DNA of 64,000 nt from G020344215 sp039586575. Its GTDB lineage: Bacteria > Gemmatimonadota > Gemmatimonadetes > Palauibacterales > KS3-K002. Location of the stretch: contig JBDHKD010000003.1 of assembly GCA_039586575.1 (NCBI GenBank), positions 62,001 through 126,000 of the forward strand, given 5' to 3'. Positions within the stretch are counted from its first letter, which is position 1. Every line of letters begins with the position of its first letter. Positions 17,245-26,203 of the stretch are shown one piece after another. The position numbers and the translations under genes are program-made. The notes beneath the pieces were generated by a model, which saw nothing but the letters and a program-made list of their open reading frames with translations, was not told the DNA's origin and made no database searches.

Positions 17245-18543
17245 CTATCTCCGTTCCACGGCTTTGGCGAGCGCCGTGCGAACCACCTCGAGCGTCCGGT
17301 CGATCTCCGGTTCGCCGTGCGCGGTGGAGATGAAGCCCGCCTCGAACGGCGACGGCGCGAAGAATACACCGCCCGCCAGACACTCGCGGTAGTAGGCGTT
17401 GAACAGGTCGCGATCCACCTTCAGAGCGTCCTCGAAGCGCCGCACCGGACCCTCACAGAAGAAGACACCCCACATCGATCCCAGCGCCGCACCGCTGGCC
17501 GGCAGGCCGATCCGCTCGGCCGCCGCGACGATCCCTTCGACCAGGCGGTTCGCACGCGCCTCGAGCGCCGGATAGGGGTTGTCACGTCGTAGGATCTCGA
17601 GTTGGGCATGGCCAGCGGCCATCGCCACCGGGTTGCCGGAGAGCGTGCCCGCCTGGTAGACATCACCCTCGGGCGCCACCCGCGACATGATCTCGCGTCC
17701 GCCACCGTAGGCGCCGACCGGGAAGCCGCCGCCGATCACCTTGCCGAGCGTCGTCAGGTCGGGCTCGATCGCGTAGCGCTCCTGGGCGCCGCCCAGCGCG
17801 ACCCGGAAACCGGTCATCACCTCGTCGAAAATGAGCAACGCACCGACGCGCCGCGTCTCTTCCCGCAGGAATTCCAGGAAGCCGTCCTCGGGCAAGATGA
17901 AGCCGGCGTTGCCGACTACGGGCTCGGTGATCACCGCGGCGAGCTTGTCGCCATGTCGCTTGAGAGCATCGAGCACCGCGCCGCGGTCGTTGAACGGCAC
18001 CGTCAACGTGAGGCGTGTGACTTCCTTCGGCACGCCCGGCGTGCTGGGCAGTCCCAGGGTGGCGAGCCCGGACCCCGCCTTGGCCAGGAAGCTGTCAGCG
18101 TGCCCGTGATAGCAGCCCTCGAATTTGAGGATGAGGTCGCGGCCGGTGAAGGCGCGGGCGAGCCGGACCGCCGACATGGTGGCTTCGGTGCCGCTGCTGA
18201 CGAAGCGGATCACTTCGATGGAGGGTACCAGCTCGACTACTTGCTCGGCGAGCTCGACCTCCTCCGGGGTCGGCGTCCCGTAGTGGGTCCCCTTGCGAAC
18301 GGCCCGTTCGACCGCCTCGGTCAGATGCGGGTGGGCGTGGCCGAGCACCAGCGGACCCCACGACAGTACGTAGTCGATGTACTCATTACCGTCCACATCG
18401 CGCAGGCGCGAGCCGCTACCACTGGCGGTGAAGAACGGTTCGGCGCCGACCGCGCCGAAGGCGCGGACCGGAGAGTGCACGCCACCCGGCGACACCCTTC
18501 GGGCGCGCTGAAAGAGCTCTTGCGATCGATCTTGCGGTCTCAT
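17245..18543 (-). CDS. hemL: Glutamate-1-semialdehyde 2,1-aminomutase
   Basis: PLP enzyme making 5-aminolevulinate from glutamate semialdehyde, the step after HemA. Features are the N-terminal SPGGVHSPVRAF, the SGTEATMSAVRLAR cofactor segment, FDEVMTGFRVA, and the PLP lysine in TTLGKVIGGGFPVGAYGG. Full length at 432 aa. The ATG 18543 overlaps the rimO stop (ATGA). hemA is 30 kb away in this window, so the C5 pathway genes are split. Confidence 0.96.
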   Translation of the reverse strand: MRPQDRSQELFQRARRVSPGGVHSPVRAFGAVGAEPFFTASGSGSRLRDVDGNEYIDYVLSWGPLVLGHAHPHLTEAVERAVRKGTHYGTPTPEEVELAEQVVELVPSIEVIRFVSSGTEATMSAVRLARAFTGRDLILKFEGCYHGHADSFLAKAGSGLATLGLPSTPGVPKEVTRLTLTVPFNDRGAVLDALKRHGDKLAAVITEPVVGNAGFILPEDGFLEFLREETRRVGALLIFDEVMTGFRVALGGAQERYAIEPDLTTLGKVIGGGFPVGAYGGGREIMSRVAPEGDVYQAGTLSGNPVAMAAGHAQLEILRRDNPYPALEARANRLVEGIVAAAERIGLPASGAALGSMWGVFFCEGPVRRFEDALKVDRDLFNAYYRECLAGGVFFAPSPFEAGFISTAHGEPEIDRTLEVVRTALAKAVERR

Positions 18544-19931
18544 CTACCCCAAGCGGTCTGCAGGTCCAAAGCCAGCGTCTCGATGTGCTCGAACGGGCGC
18601 TTGGCGGCCATCGCTCGCGACTCAGCGCTCGCCCATACATCGGCGTCGTCGGCGTTGCTCACGGTTGCCAGAGCGATATCACCAGGTGCCAGCTGGACGC
18701 CGTCGGCGGCGATATAGGTCAACCCGTCGACCTCATAGGCCTGGCTACGCATGCGGCCCTCGAAGCGTGGTGCATCGGGCTCGTCCTCCGAGGTCCGATC
18801 GATCAGTACCTCGACGCGACTGCCGATGCGAGCCGCGTTACGGGCGGCGACGATGGAGCGCTGCAGCTCGCTGACCAAGGCCAACCGTTCCATCTTCACC
18901 GAGTCGGGCACCGGGTCGGGCATCTCGGCGCCCGGCGTGCCCGGCTGCGGCGAGAAGGCGAAGGCCCCCAGGTGATCGAACTCGATCTCGCCCATGAAGT
19001 CGAGCAACGCCTCGAAATCCTCCTCGGTCTCGCCGGGAAAGCCGACCAACACGGTGGTGCGGATCGTCAGGTCGGGCACCTCCGACCGTAGCCAACGGAT
19101 CTTCTCGCGCAGCCGGTCCGGCCGTTCGGGGCGCCGCATCAGCTCGAGCATGCGAGGGCTGGCGTGCTGGATCGGCATATCGATGTACGACAGGACGCGC
19201 GCTTCGCGTGCCATGAGCTCCACCAGCGATGGCCGCAGACCGGCCGAGTAGATGTAAAGCAGCCGGAACCAGGGGATCTCGGTGGCCGCCAGCATGTGCT
19301 CGAGCAGGCCGGCGAGGCCGCTGCCGCCGGCCTGATCGCGGCCGTAGTGCGCCAGGTCCTGAGCCACGAGGTTCAACTCCATGACGCCACGGGCATCGAG
19401 GGCGCGAGCCTCCTCGATTAGCGCCTGCGAGTCGAACGAGCGGTGGCGGCCGCGCCAGATCGGAATCGCACAGAAGGCGCACTGATGATCGCACCCCTCG
19501 CTGACCTTGAGATAGGCGATATGGCGCAGGCCGCCAACCGGCAGCCGGGCGCCGGGATGCTTGTGGACCCGCGCATCGAGCAGGCCGCGCATCACGAGCT
19601 GCGGGACCAGTTCCGGGAGGTCCCGCAGCCCGATGAAGAGATCGACCTCGGGGATCGAGCTTTGCAGCTCGCCGCGGTAGCGCTCGACCAGGCAGCCGAC
19701 CGCGACGAGGGCGCGGAGCCGGCCGTTATCCTTGAGGCGCGCCGCTTCCAGCAGCGTGTCGATCGACTCTTCTTTGGCGGCGTCGATGAAGGCGCAAGTG
19801 TTGACGAGCAGGACCTCGGCGTGGGAAGGCTCCGGCGTGTACTCGGCCCCGTGGCCGACCAAAGTGGCCACGATGCGCTCCGAGTCGACTGTGTTCTTAT
19901 CGCACCCCAGCGTGATGACGGAGAACTTCAC
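18540..19931 (-). CDS. rimO: Ribosomal protein S12 methylthiotransferase RimO
   Basis: Radical SAM enzyme adding a methylthio group to an aspartate of ribosomal protein S12. The N-terminal UPF0004 domain has its three cluster Cys (LGCDKNTVDSE, VNTCAFID, VGCLVERY). The radical SAM CxxxCxxC is CDHQCAFCAIP, and a TRAM domain closes the protein (463 aa). The N-terminus MKFSVITLGCDKN is typical of RimO rather than MiaB. GTG 19931 overlaps the lolA stop (GTGA). Confidence 0.95.
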   Translation of the reverse strand: MKFSVITLGCDKNTVDSERIVATLVGHGAEYTPEPSHAEVLLVNTCAFIDAAKEESIDTLLEAARLKDNGRLRALVAVGCLVERYRGELQSSIPEVDLFIGLRDLPELVPQLVMRGLLDARVHKHPGARLPVGGLRHIAYLKVSEGCDHQCAFCAIPIWRGRHRSFDSQALIEEARALDARGVMELNLVAQDLAHYGRDQAGGSGLAGLLEHMLAATEIPWFRLLYIYSAGLRPSLVELMAREARVLSYIDMPIQHASPRMLELMRRPERPDRLREKIRWLRSEVPDLTIRTTVLVGFPGETEEDFEALLDFMGEIEFDHLGAFAFSPQPGTPGAEMPDPVPDSVKMERLALVSELQRSIVAARNAARIGSRVEVLIDRTSEDEPDAPRFEGRMRSQAYEVDGLTYIAADGVQLAPGDIALATVSNADDADVWASAESRAMAAKRPFEHIETLALDLQTAWGR

Positions 19932-20593
19932 CGCGTGAACACCTCGACACCCGGCGGCACGGAGAAGCTGAAGAGGTCATCGGGCAGGTTTGCGCCGGCC
20001 TCGACGTTGGTCAAGATGATCGTGCGGACCGTTTCGTTCTCTTCGTGGACCTCGAACTTGCGCACGAGGTAGTCGCCGGCGTCGATCCAGACGCGGACCA
20101 GCGTATAGGGCGCATCGAACTTGGGCACGAGCGAGAGCAGATGCGCGGTTCGCTCGCCGAGCTCCTCGCGTCCGACGTACGTGGCGACGTAGCGCTCGGT
20201 CGGGTTAACGAGGAACTCGCCGCCCAGTGTGGCGTTCTCCGTTGTGCGGTGAATCGCGGTGCGGATCACCTGGTCGGGCTGCGCGCTGGGATAGTACATC
20301 CAGAACCACTCGCCGTCCGCGACGACCATGTCGCCTGCCGGCTCCTCGAACTTCATCATGAAGTAGTTGGGCTTCTTCTGGTAGACGATGCCCCGCCCTT
20401 CCTTCTGCCTTTCCAGAGCCGGGATCTCGATCCTCTGCACGAACCGGGAGCGCAGGGTCACGACGTTCTCGTAGGCGGTGGCGGCCCGGGCCAAGATGTC
20501 CTCGGCCTGGTCCTGGGCGACCTGCGCGGAGCCGGTCCCCACAGTACCGAGCGCCAGAGCGAGCAGCGTAACCACGGAGAGCTGTCTTGTCAT
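19928..20593 (-). CDS. lolA: Outer-membrane lipoprotein carrier LolA
   Basis: Periplasmic chaperone carrying lipoproteins from the inner to the outer membrane. The signal peptide (about residues 4-23) ends near GTGSAQ. The mature protein shows the LolA pattern: repeated amphipathic strands, RFVQRIEIPAL, GRGIVYQKKPNYFMMKFEEP, and a late VRTIILTNVEAGANLPDDLFSF. ATG 20593 gives 221 aa. It starts 16 bp after ftsK. Confidence 0.88.
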   Translation of the reverse strand: MTRQLSVVTLLALALGTVGTGSAQVAQDQAEDILARAATAYENVVTLRSRFVQRIEIPALERQKEGRGIVYQKKPNYFMMKFEEPAGDMVVADGEWFWMYYPSAQPDQVIRTAIHRTTENATLGGEFLVNPTERYVATYVGREELGERTAHLLSLVPKFDAPYTLVRVWIDAGDYLVRKFEVHEENETVRTIILTNVEAGANLPDDLFSFSVPPGVEVFTR

Positions 20594-20609
20594 TTTGCCC
20601 CTACCCCGT

Positions 20610-22940
20610 TCAACCGCCGTTAACGGAACAGATCCTGTCGAGTTCCTGAAGTGTAACCAATACCTCACGTGGTTTCGACCCCTCGGGCGGTCCGACGACG
20701 CCGGCGGTTTCCAGTTGGTCGACGATACGCGCGGCCCGTCCGTAACCGATCTTGAGGCGTCGCTGCAGGAGACTGGTGGAGCCTTGCTGGTGCTGGACGA
20801 CGACCTCGGCAGCGCGACGGAAGAGCGGGTCGCGATCCTCGGGCTCCTCGCCGCCCAAGCCGGCCTCGGCCTCTTCGAGCTCCAACTGGTGGACCGCCTC
20901 GAGGATGTCCTCTTCCTGGCGCGCCGCCGCTGCCTCCAGCTCGGCGCGGACCCTGTACCAGTGGGTCAGCCGCTCGGTATCCTCAGTGGAGACGAAGGTG
21001 CCCTGAATGCGCACCGGCTCCGATTCGCCTGGTGGCATGAAGAGCATGTCGCCGTTACCCAGCAACGTTTCGGCGCCGTTCTGGTCGATGATCGTGCGGC
21101 TATCGACCTTCGAGGCCACCCGGAAGGCGATGCGGCAGGGGAAGTTGGCTTTGATGAGGCCGGTGATGACGTTCACCGACGGTCGCTGTGTCGCGACGAC
21201 CAGGTGGATGCCGGTGGCGCGTGCCTTCTGGGCGAGGTAAGCCAGCGGCCGTTCGACCTCGTTCTGTACCGTCATCATGAGATCCGCCAGCTCGTCGATC
21301 ACGAGGACGACATACGGCAAGATCTGCGGATCCTCGACTTGCTCATCGCCATTGGCGCCCGGCGCCATGACCGGCAGCCCCTTCTCGATCCGCCGATTGT
21401 ACTCCTTCAAGTTGCGGCTGACGTTGGCGGACAAGATCTCGTAGCGGCGCTCCATTTCGTAGACCAGCCATTTGAGCACCGTGGCGGCGTCGCGGTTGTC
21501 GGTGACCACCGGGTGACGCAGGTGAGGCAGCACGTTGTAGCCGCCCAGCTCGACCATCTTGGGATCGATGAGCAGGAGGCGGAGCTGTTCCGGCATGTAG
21601 CGGTAGATGAGGCTGGCGATGATGGCGTTGATGCAGACGGACTTGCCGGAGCCGGTAACGCCGGCGATCAACAGGTGCGGCATCTTAGCCAGATCGTAGA
21701 CGTCGGCGCGGCCGTTCACATCCTCGCCTAACGCCAGGGGCAACTGGTCGCGGCTGTGTCGGTAGGCGTCGGCCTCGAGTATCTCGCGCAAGTAGACGAT
21801 CTTGCGCTTCGGGTTCGGCACCTCGACGCCCACGGCGCCCTTGCCGGGGATCGGCGCGATGATGCGGATCGAGGGCGCCTTGAGGGCGAGAGCCAGGTCG
21901 TCGGCGAGCGCGGCGATCTTGCCGACCTTGACGCCGGAGGCCGGGACCACCTCGAACTGCGTCACCACCGGCCCGGTGGTGCGGCCACCGATCGTGCCCT
22001 CGACCTTGAAGGTCCGCAGGGTATCGACGAGCGTCGCGCCGAGCTCATCGAGTGTCTGGGCGCTGACCCGATACTCCTGGTCGGGCGGCCGCTCGAGCAA
22101 GTCGATAGGCGGCAGGCCCGCTCCTACGTCGGCCTGGCTGAAGAGGTCCGGCTGGATCTCCTTCTTTCTCTTGGGCGGCGGGCTCGCCGGCTGGCCGAGC
22201 GCCGGCGGTTCGGTGGTCGCGGCCGTCAGCTCGGCCGTTTCGTCCGGCGACCGGGAGCCGAGCCTGGAGAGGAGTCCCCGGGGCTGGCGCCGGGTGACTC
22301 GCACGTTCAACCACTCCCAACCGGCCGCCAGCTGTCGCACGCCCGCCCGGCCCCATCCGAGAAGCACGGCGCCGCCGCGCAGTAACCCCTGCCCGGTGCG
22401 ACCGGCGCCGCTGGCAGCGCGGGCCATCGCCCGCGCCAGCGCCCGGAACGGTTCCAGGCCGAGAATCAGGATGGCGGCGGTGACCAGGAGGAACAGCAGG
22501 ACGAGGGAGCTACCGACCCATCCGAGGCCGGCGGCGAGGACATCACCGAGCCAGCTTCCGTAGCCGCCCGCCAGCCAAGGTGAGTCACCGCCCGCCGGCA
22601 GGCCGAGCGAAGCGAGGATCGGTGGAACGAGGAGGAGGAGCGTGACGAAGAAGGCGGTCCAGCGGAAGGTTTCGGAGCGCTCCAGCCGGCCGAGGCTCCA
22701 CACACCCCAGAGGATAGCGAGAAGCGGGACGACGGCGGCGGCGATTCCGAAGCTCCCCAGCAGGCCCGCGGCGACCATCGCGCCTACCGGTCCCACGATG
22801 TTGCCCGACGGGAAGAGTCCGCGCAGGCCGGCGCCGAACGCGTCCACAGGGATCAGGCTGAACAGCGTGAACAGGCCGATTGCGATCAGGCCGATGCCGA
22901 TCAGGATGCTTTGGGTTCGATCATCCTCCCGGTAGCCCAT
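20610..22940 (-). CDS. ftsK: DNA translocase FtsK/SpoIIIE
   Basis: Septal DNA pump for chromosome segregation. The N-terminal 190 residues hold four or five membrane helices. A charged linker of about 100 residues follows, then the motor: Walker A in AGVTGSGKSVC (about 425-435), LLLIDPKMVELGGYN, and the Walker B region VVLVIDELADLMM. The C-terminal gamma winged helix (about 710-776, from DPLFRRAAEVV) is present, so DNA-sequence reading should work. ATG 22940 has AGGAGG about 6 nt upstream; 776 aa. Confidence 0.95.
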   Translation of the reverse strand: MGYREDDRTQSILIGIGLIAIGLFTLFSLIPVDAFGAGLRGLFPSGNIVGPVGAMVAAGLLGSFGIAAAVVPLLAILWGVWSLGRLERSETFRWTAFFVTLLLLVPPILASLGLPAGGDSPWLAGGYGSWLGDVLAAGLGWVGSSLVLLFLLVTAAILILGLEPFRALARAMARAASGAGRTGQGLLRGGAVLLGWGRAGVRQLAAGWEWLNVRVTRRQPRGLLSRLGSRSPDETAELTAATTEPPALGQPASPPPKRKKEIQPDLFSQADVGAGLPPIDLLERPPDQEYRVSAQTLDELGATLVDTLRTFKVEGTIGGRTTGPVVTQFEVVPASGVKVGKIAALADDLALALKAPSIRIIAPIPGKGAVGVEVPNPKRKIVYLREILEADAYRHSRDQLPLALGEDVNGRADVYDLAKMPHLLIAGVTGSGKSVCINAIIASLIYRYMPEQLRLLLIDPKMVELGGYNVLPHLRHPVVTDNRDAATVLKWLVYEMERRYEILSANVSRNLKEYNRRIEKGLPVMAPGANGDEQVEDPQILPYVVLVIDELADLMMTVQNEVERPLAYLAQKARATGIHLVVATQRPSVNVITGLIKANFPCRIAFRVASKVDSRTIIDQNGAETLLGNGDMLFMPPGESEPVRIQGTFVSTEDTERLTHWYRVRAELEAAAARQEEDILEAVHQLELEEAEAGLGGEEPEDRDPLFRRAAEVVVQHQQGSTSLLQRRLKIGYGRAARIVDQLETAGVVGPPEGSKPREVLVTLQELDRICSVNGG

Positions 22941-22988
22941 CGCGCACCTCCTCACCGCTTCCTCTGCTTCTCAGCCCCACCCACCCAA

Positions 22989-23741
22989 TCATTCTGCAGG
23001 CTCCCACCTGCTGATCTGGCGCTCGCGGAGGACAGGGACCTCCGGTATCGCGTCGACGTTCCCGCAGAGCTTGATGTCGCCACCCTGGCCGATCTTCTCC
23101 AAGGCCCGCCCTGCGGCGGTCTCACGCAAGAACCTGGCACTGACCGGGGCGTGCTCGCGGGCGAGCGCCAGGGCCGCCACGGCGCCGTCGCCCAGCTCAG
23201 CGGCGGTCTTGGCGCTCCCCTTCCTGCGATCCCGCTTGAGGTAAGCCTCGACCAGCAGGCCGGCGCAGAGCGCGTCCTCGACACTCACCCTACCGCCGCG
23301 GCCCGCGCAGACGATGAGCGGCTCGCTATCGTCCTGCTTCAACCGCTTTGCGACGGCGGTCAGATTCACCAGCGCGCCGACGTAGACGGCGCGCGCGGCG
23401 GACAGCGAAGTCAGCACGTTGGTACCGTTGGTGGTCGTCATGACAATGGTACGATCGCCGACCACGCCGCCGCTGAACTCGGCTGGCGAGTTTCCGAGGT
23501 CGAACCCCTCGATACGTATGCCCTGCCGCTCGCCGCAGAGCAAGACGTCCTCGCGCCCGATGGAATTGGCGATACGCAGCGCCTCCTCGATCGACGCGGC
23601 CGGCACCACGGCGCGGGCGCCGTTGTGTATCGCGGTGGCCACCGTGCTCCCCGAGCGCAGCACATCGACGACGACCGTACTGCGGTTGTGGACCGGAACG
23701 ATCTCGAGTTCCGACGGTGTCCAGAGCACGTCGATCTTCAT
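22989..23741 (-). CDS. comB: 2-phosphosulfolactate phosphatase (ComB) family protein
   Basis: Matches the ComB family, which removes phosphate from 2-phosphosulfolactate in coenzyme M synthesis of methanogens. Visible blocks: VVVDVLRSGSTVATAIHNGA, CGERQGIRIEGFDLGNSP, and TTTNGTNVL. Bacterial copies are common, and their role is usually not coenzyme M. No comA, comC or sulfolactate gene is nearby. ATG 23741 overlaps the accC stop (ATGA). Confidence 0.85.
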   Translation of the reverse strand: MKIDVLWTPSELEIVPVHNRSTVVVDVLRSGSTVATAIHNGARAVVPAASIEEALRIANSIGREDVLLCGERQGIRIEGFDLGNSPAEFSGGVVGDRTIVMTTTNGTNVLTSLSAARAVYVGALVNLTAVAKRLKQDDSEPLIVCAGRGGRVSVEDALCAGLLVEAYLKRDRRKGSAKTAAELGDGAVAALALAREHAPVSARFLRETAAGRALEKIGQGGDIKLCGNVDAIPEVPVLRERQISRWEPAE

Positions 23742-25102
23742 GGCTTAGCGGCGCGCTGCAGTTTGGGCGCTGGGAAGCGATCGAGGAAGTGGGTATCGAC
23801 GTCGCCGGAGCGGAAATCGGGGTGCTCGAGTACGCGACCCAGGAAGGGGATGGTAGTGTGCACGCCCTCGATGACGAACATGTCGAGCGCTAGCTGAGCC
23901 CGCTCTATGGCCTCGAGGCGCGTGGGTGCCCGGACGATCAACTTCGCGATCAGCGAGTCGTAGTATGGGGGCACGACGTAGCCGGCATAGACGTGCGTGT
24001 CGACGCGTACACCGGGGCCGCCGGGCGGATGGAAGGTCGTAATTTTGCCGGGCGACGGCCGGAAGTCGTGCTCGGGGTCCTCGGCGTTGATGCGGCACTC
24101 GAGGGCGTGGCAGAGCAGGCGCACGTCGTCCGGGAGCGCCAAATGCTCGCCGGCAGCGGCCCTGAGCTGTTCCTTGACCAGATCGTAACCGGTCGCCTCT
24201 TCGGTGACGGGGTGCTCGACCTGAATGCGCGTGTTCATCTCCAGGAAGTAGAAATGCCCCTCGCGGTCCAGGAGGAACTCGACGGTGCCGGCGCCGACAT
24301 AGCCGATCGCCTCCACACCGCGAACGGCGGCGCTACCCATCTGGTTCCTGAGCTCCGGGTTGACCGCGGGGCTGGGCGATTCCTCGATGAGTTTCTGATG
24401 GCGACGCTGGACCGAGCAATCGCGCTCGTTCAGGTGGACGACCCTCCCGTGCCGGTCACCGAGGACCTGGATCTCGACGTGGCGGGAGCCCTCGAGCAGC
24501 TTCTCGATGTAGAGGGCGCCATTCCCGAAGGCGGCCTCGGCCTCCACGCCCGCCATGTTGAATAGCTTTTCGAAGTCGGCTGCCGAGCGCGCGACACGCA
24601 TCCCCTTGCCACCGCCGCCGGCCGCCGCCTTGATCATCACGGGGAAGCCGATCTGTTCCGCCGCCCTGCGCGCCTCGCGTGGGTCGCTCAGCGCCTCCTC
24701 GCTGCCGGGTATGACCGGGACGCCCGCTTCGACCATGGTTCGACGAGCGGCGACTTTGTCACCCATCTGCCGGATCTGGGCCGCGGTCGGTCCGATGAAC
24801 ACGATATCGGACGCCTCGCAGATCTCGGCGAACTCGGCGTTCTCAGCCAGAAAGCCGTAGCCGGGGTGGATCGCGTCGGCACCAACGATCTCCGCCGCCG
24901 CGATGATCCGGGGTATGTTCAGGTAGCTACCCTGCGCGGGCGGCGGCCCGATGCAGATGGCTTCATCCGCGAAGCGCACGTGCAACGACTCGAGGTCGGC
25001 TTCCGAGTGGACGGCCACCGTCGGGATGCGCAGCTCGCGGCACGCCCGGATGACGCGCAGCGCGATCTCACCGCGATTGGCGATCAGGACTTTCTGGAAC
25101 AC
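23738..25102 (-). CDS. accC: Acetyl-CoA carboxylase, biotin carboxylase subunit
   Basis: ATP-grasp enzyme carboxylating the biotin on AccB, the first step of fatty-acid synthesis. It has the KVLIANRGEIALR start, the glycine-rich ATP loop KAAAGGGGKGMRVA, NERDCSVQRRHQKLIEE, and the active-site EMNTRIQVEHPVTE. Standard length of 454 aa. The GTG at 25102 is 3 bp after accB. The order pepP-like, efp, accB, accC is widespread in bacteria. Confidence 0.97.
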   Translation of the reverse strand: MFQKVLIANRGEIALRVIRACRELRIPTVAVHSEADLESLHVRFADEAICIGPPPAQGSYLNIPRIIAAAEIVGADAIHPGYGFLAENAEFAEICEASDIVFIGPTAAQIRQMGDKVAARRTMVEAGVPVIPGSEEALSDPREARRAAEQIGFPVMIKAAAGGGGKGMRVARSAADFEKLFNMAGVEAEAAFGNGALYIEKLLEGSRHVEIQVLGDRHGRVVHLNERDCSVQRRHQKLIEESPSPAVNPELRNQMGSAAVRGVEAIGYVGAGTVEFLLDREGHFYFLEMNTRIQVEHPVTEEATGYDLVKEQLRAAAGEHLALPDDVRLLCHALECRINAEDPEHDFRPSPGKITTFHPPGGPGVRVDTHVYAGYVVPPYYDSLIAKLIVRAPTRLEAIERAQLALDMFVIEGVHTTIPFLGRVLEHPDFRSGDVDTHFLDRFPAPKLQRAAKP

Positions 25103-25105
25103 GGA

Positions 25106-25576
25106 TCAACTAGTCTGGACGCGGAAGAGGACCTGCCCGTACTCGACCGGCTCGGCGTTCTCGACGCAGATCTCGACAATCTTGCCGCTGACCTCCGCCT
25201 CCAACTCGTTCATCAGCTTCATGGCCTCGAGGATGCAGAGCGTCTGCCCCTCCTTCACTACAGAGCCGACCTCGACGTACGGATCCGCGTCGGGGGCCGG
25301 GGCGCTATAGAACGTACCGACCATCGGCGATGTGATCTCGTGCAGGGCCGTCGCGGGCTCCGCCGCGGCGGGCGGTGGCGGGATGGGCACCGGCTCGGCG
25401 GCAGGGTTGGCCGGCGCGAAGGTTAGCGGCGGCGTACTCGACGCGTTGCCTCCCAGTACCACCGAGGGACTCTTCGTGATACGTATTCTAGTCCCCCAGC
25501 GAGAATACTCGATCGTGTCGATGTTGCTGGCCTCGACAGTCTCGATGAGCCGCTTGATGAATGTCAGGTCGATCAT
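25106..25576 (-). CDS. accB: Biotin carboxyl carrier protein of acetyl-CoA carboxylase
   Basis: Carries biotin between AccC and the carboxyltransferase. The C-terminal 75 residues form the biotinyl domain with the modified Lys in EAMKLMNEL. Upstream of it is the usual Pro/Ala-rich flexible linker (about 50-80). The start MIDLTFIKRLIETVEASNIDTIEY is typical of AccB. 156 aa. Its ATG overlaps the efp stop (ATGA). Confidence 0.97.
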   Translation of the reverse strand: MIDLTFIKRLIETVEASNIDTIEYSRWGTRIRITKSPSVVLGGNASSTPPLTFAPANPAAEPVPIPPPPAAAEPATALHEITSPMVGTFYSAPAPDADPYVEVGSVVKEGQTLCILEAMKLMNELEAEVSGKIVEICVENAEPVEYGQVLFRVQTS

Positions 25577-26139
25577 GAGGAGACCCGCTCCAAGTACTTG
25601 TTCTCGCGCCGATCAACTTTGATCACGTCGCCGGTTTCTATGAAGAGCGGCACCTGAACGACGGCGCCGGTCTCGAGCTTGGCCGGCTTGGTACCGCCCT
25701 GGGCTGTGTCGCCGCGGACCCCAGGCTCCGTTTCCGCCACCTGCAACTCCACGAAGAACGGCACTTCCACCGAGATCGGCTCGTCATCCCGGGTCAAGGC
25801 CTCGCACACCATATTCTCTTTCAAATAGGCGAGCTGGTCCGCGCCGATCGTACCCGCGGGCAAGGGAATCTGCTCGTATGTCTCGTTGTCCATGAAGTAG
25901 TAGAACTGACCGTCAGTATAGCTATACTGCACGGGCCGCCGCACCAGCCGAACCTCGTTGACCTTCTCGCCGGCGCGGAACGTCTTGTCGATCACCGCCC
26001 CGCTCAACACGCTCTTCAGCTTGGTGCGGACAAACGCGCCGCCCTTGCCCGGTTTGACGTGCTGGAAATAGGTGATCGAGTACAGCTCACCGTCAAGTTC
26101 TATGACCATCCCGTTACGGAAGTCCGCTGTCGATGCCAT
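25573..26139 (-). CDS. efp: Elongation factor P
   Basis: Relieves ribosome stalling at proline runs. From ATG 26139 it is 188 aa with three OB-like domains. The domain I tip reads PGKGGAF, with Lys at the position that is modified in E. coli, so the lysine rather than arginine class. The C-terminal domain ends GDVIKVDRRENKYLERV. Longer in-frame extension overlaps the peptidase gene and is unlikely. No modification enzyme gene (EpmA type) is in this window. Confidence 0.96.
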   Translation of the reverse strand: MASTADFRNGMVIELDGELYSITYFQHVKPGKGGAFVRTKLKSVLSGAVIDKTFRAGEKVNEVRLVRRPVQYSYTDGQFYYFMDNETYEQIPLPAGTIGADQLAYLKENMVCEALTRDDEPISVEVPFFVELQVAETEPGVRGDTAQGGTKPAKLETGAVVQVPLFIETGDVIKVDRRENKYLERVSS

Positions 26140-26203
26140 TTCGAACCGGTGATTATTAGGGGGATTCTCCCGTTTGCCGCGAACCGCTTGCCGGTACTCC
26201 TGC

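Noticed and set aside
16079..17383. Longer N-terminal versions of ispG, efp, the epimerase, DUF2064 and rpmE
   Set aside because: The extra N-termini lie inside upstream genes, are low complexity, and lack homology; internal starts with overlaps or Shine-Dalgarno sites fit better.
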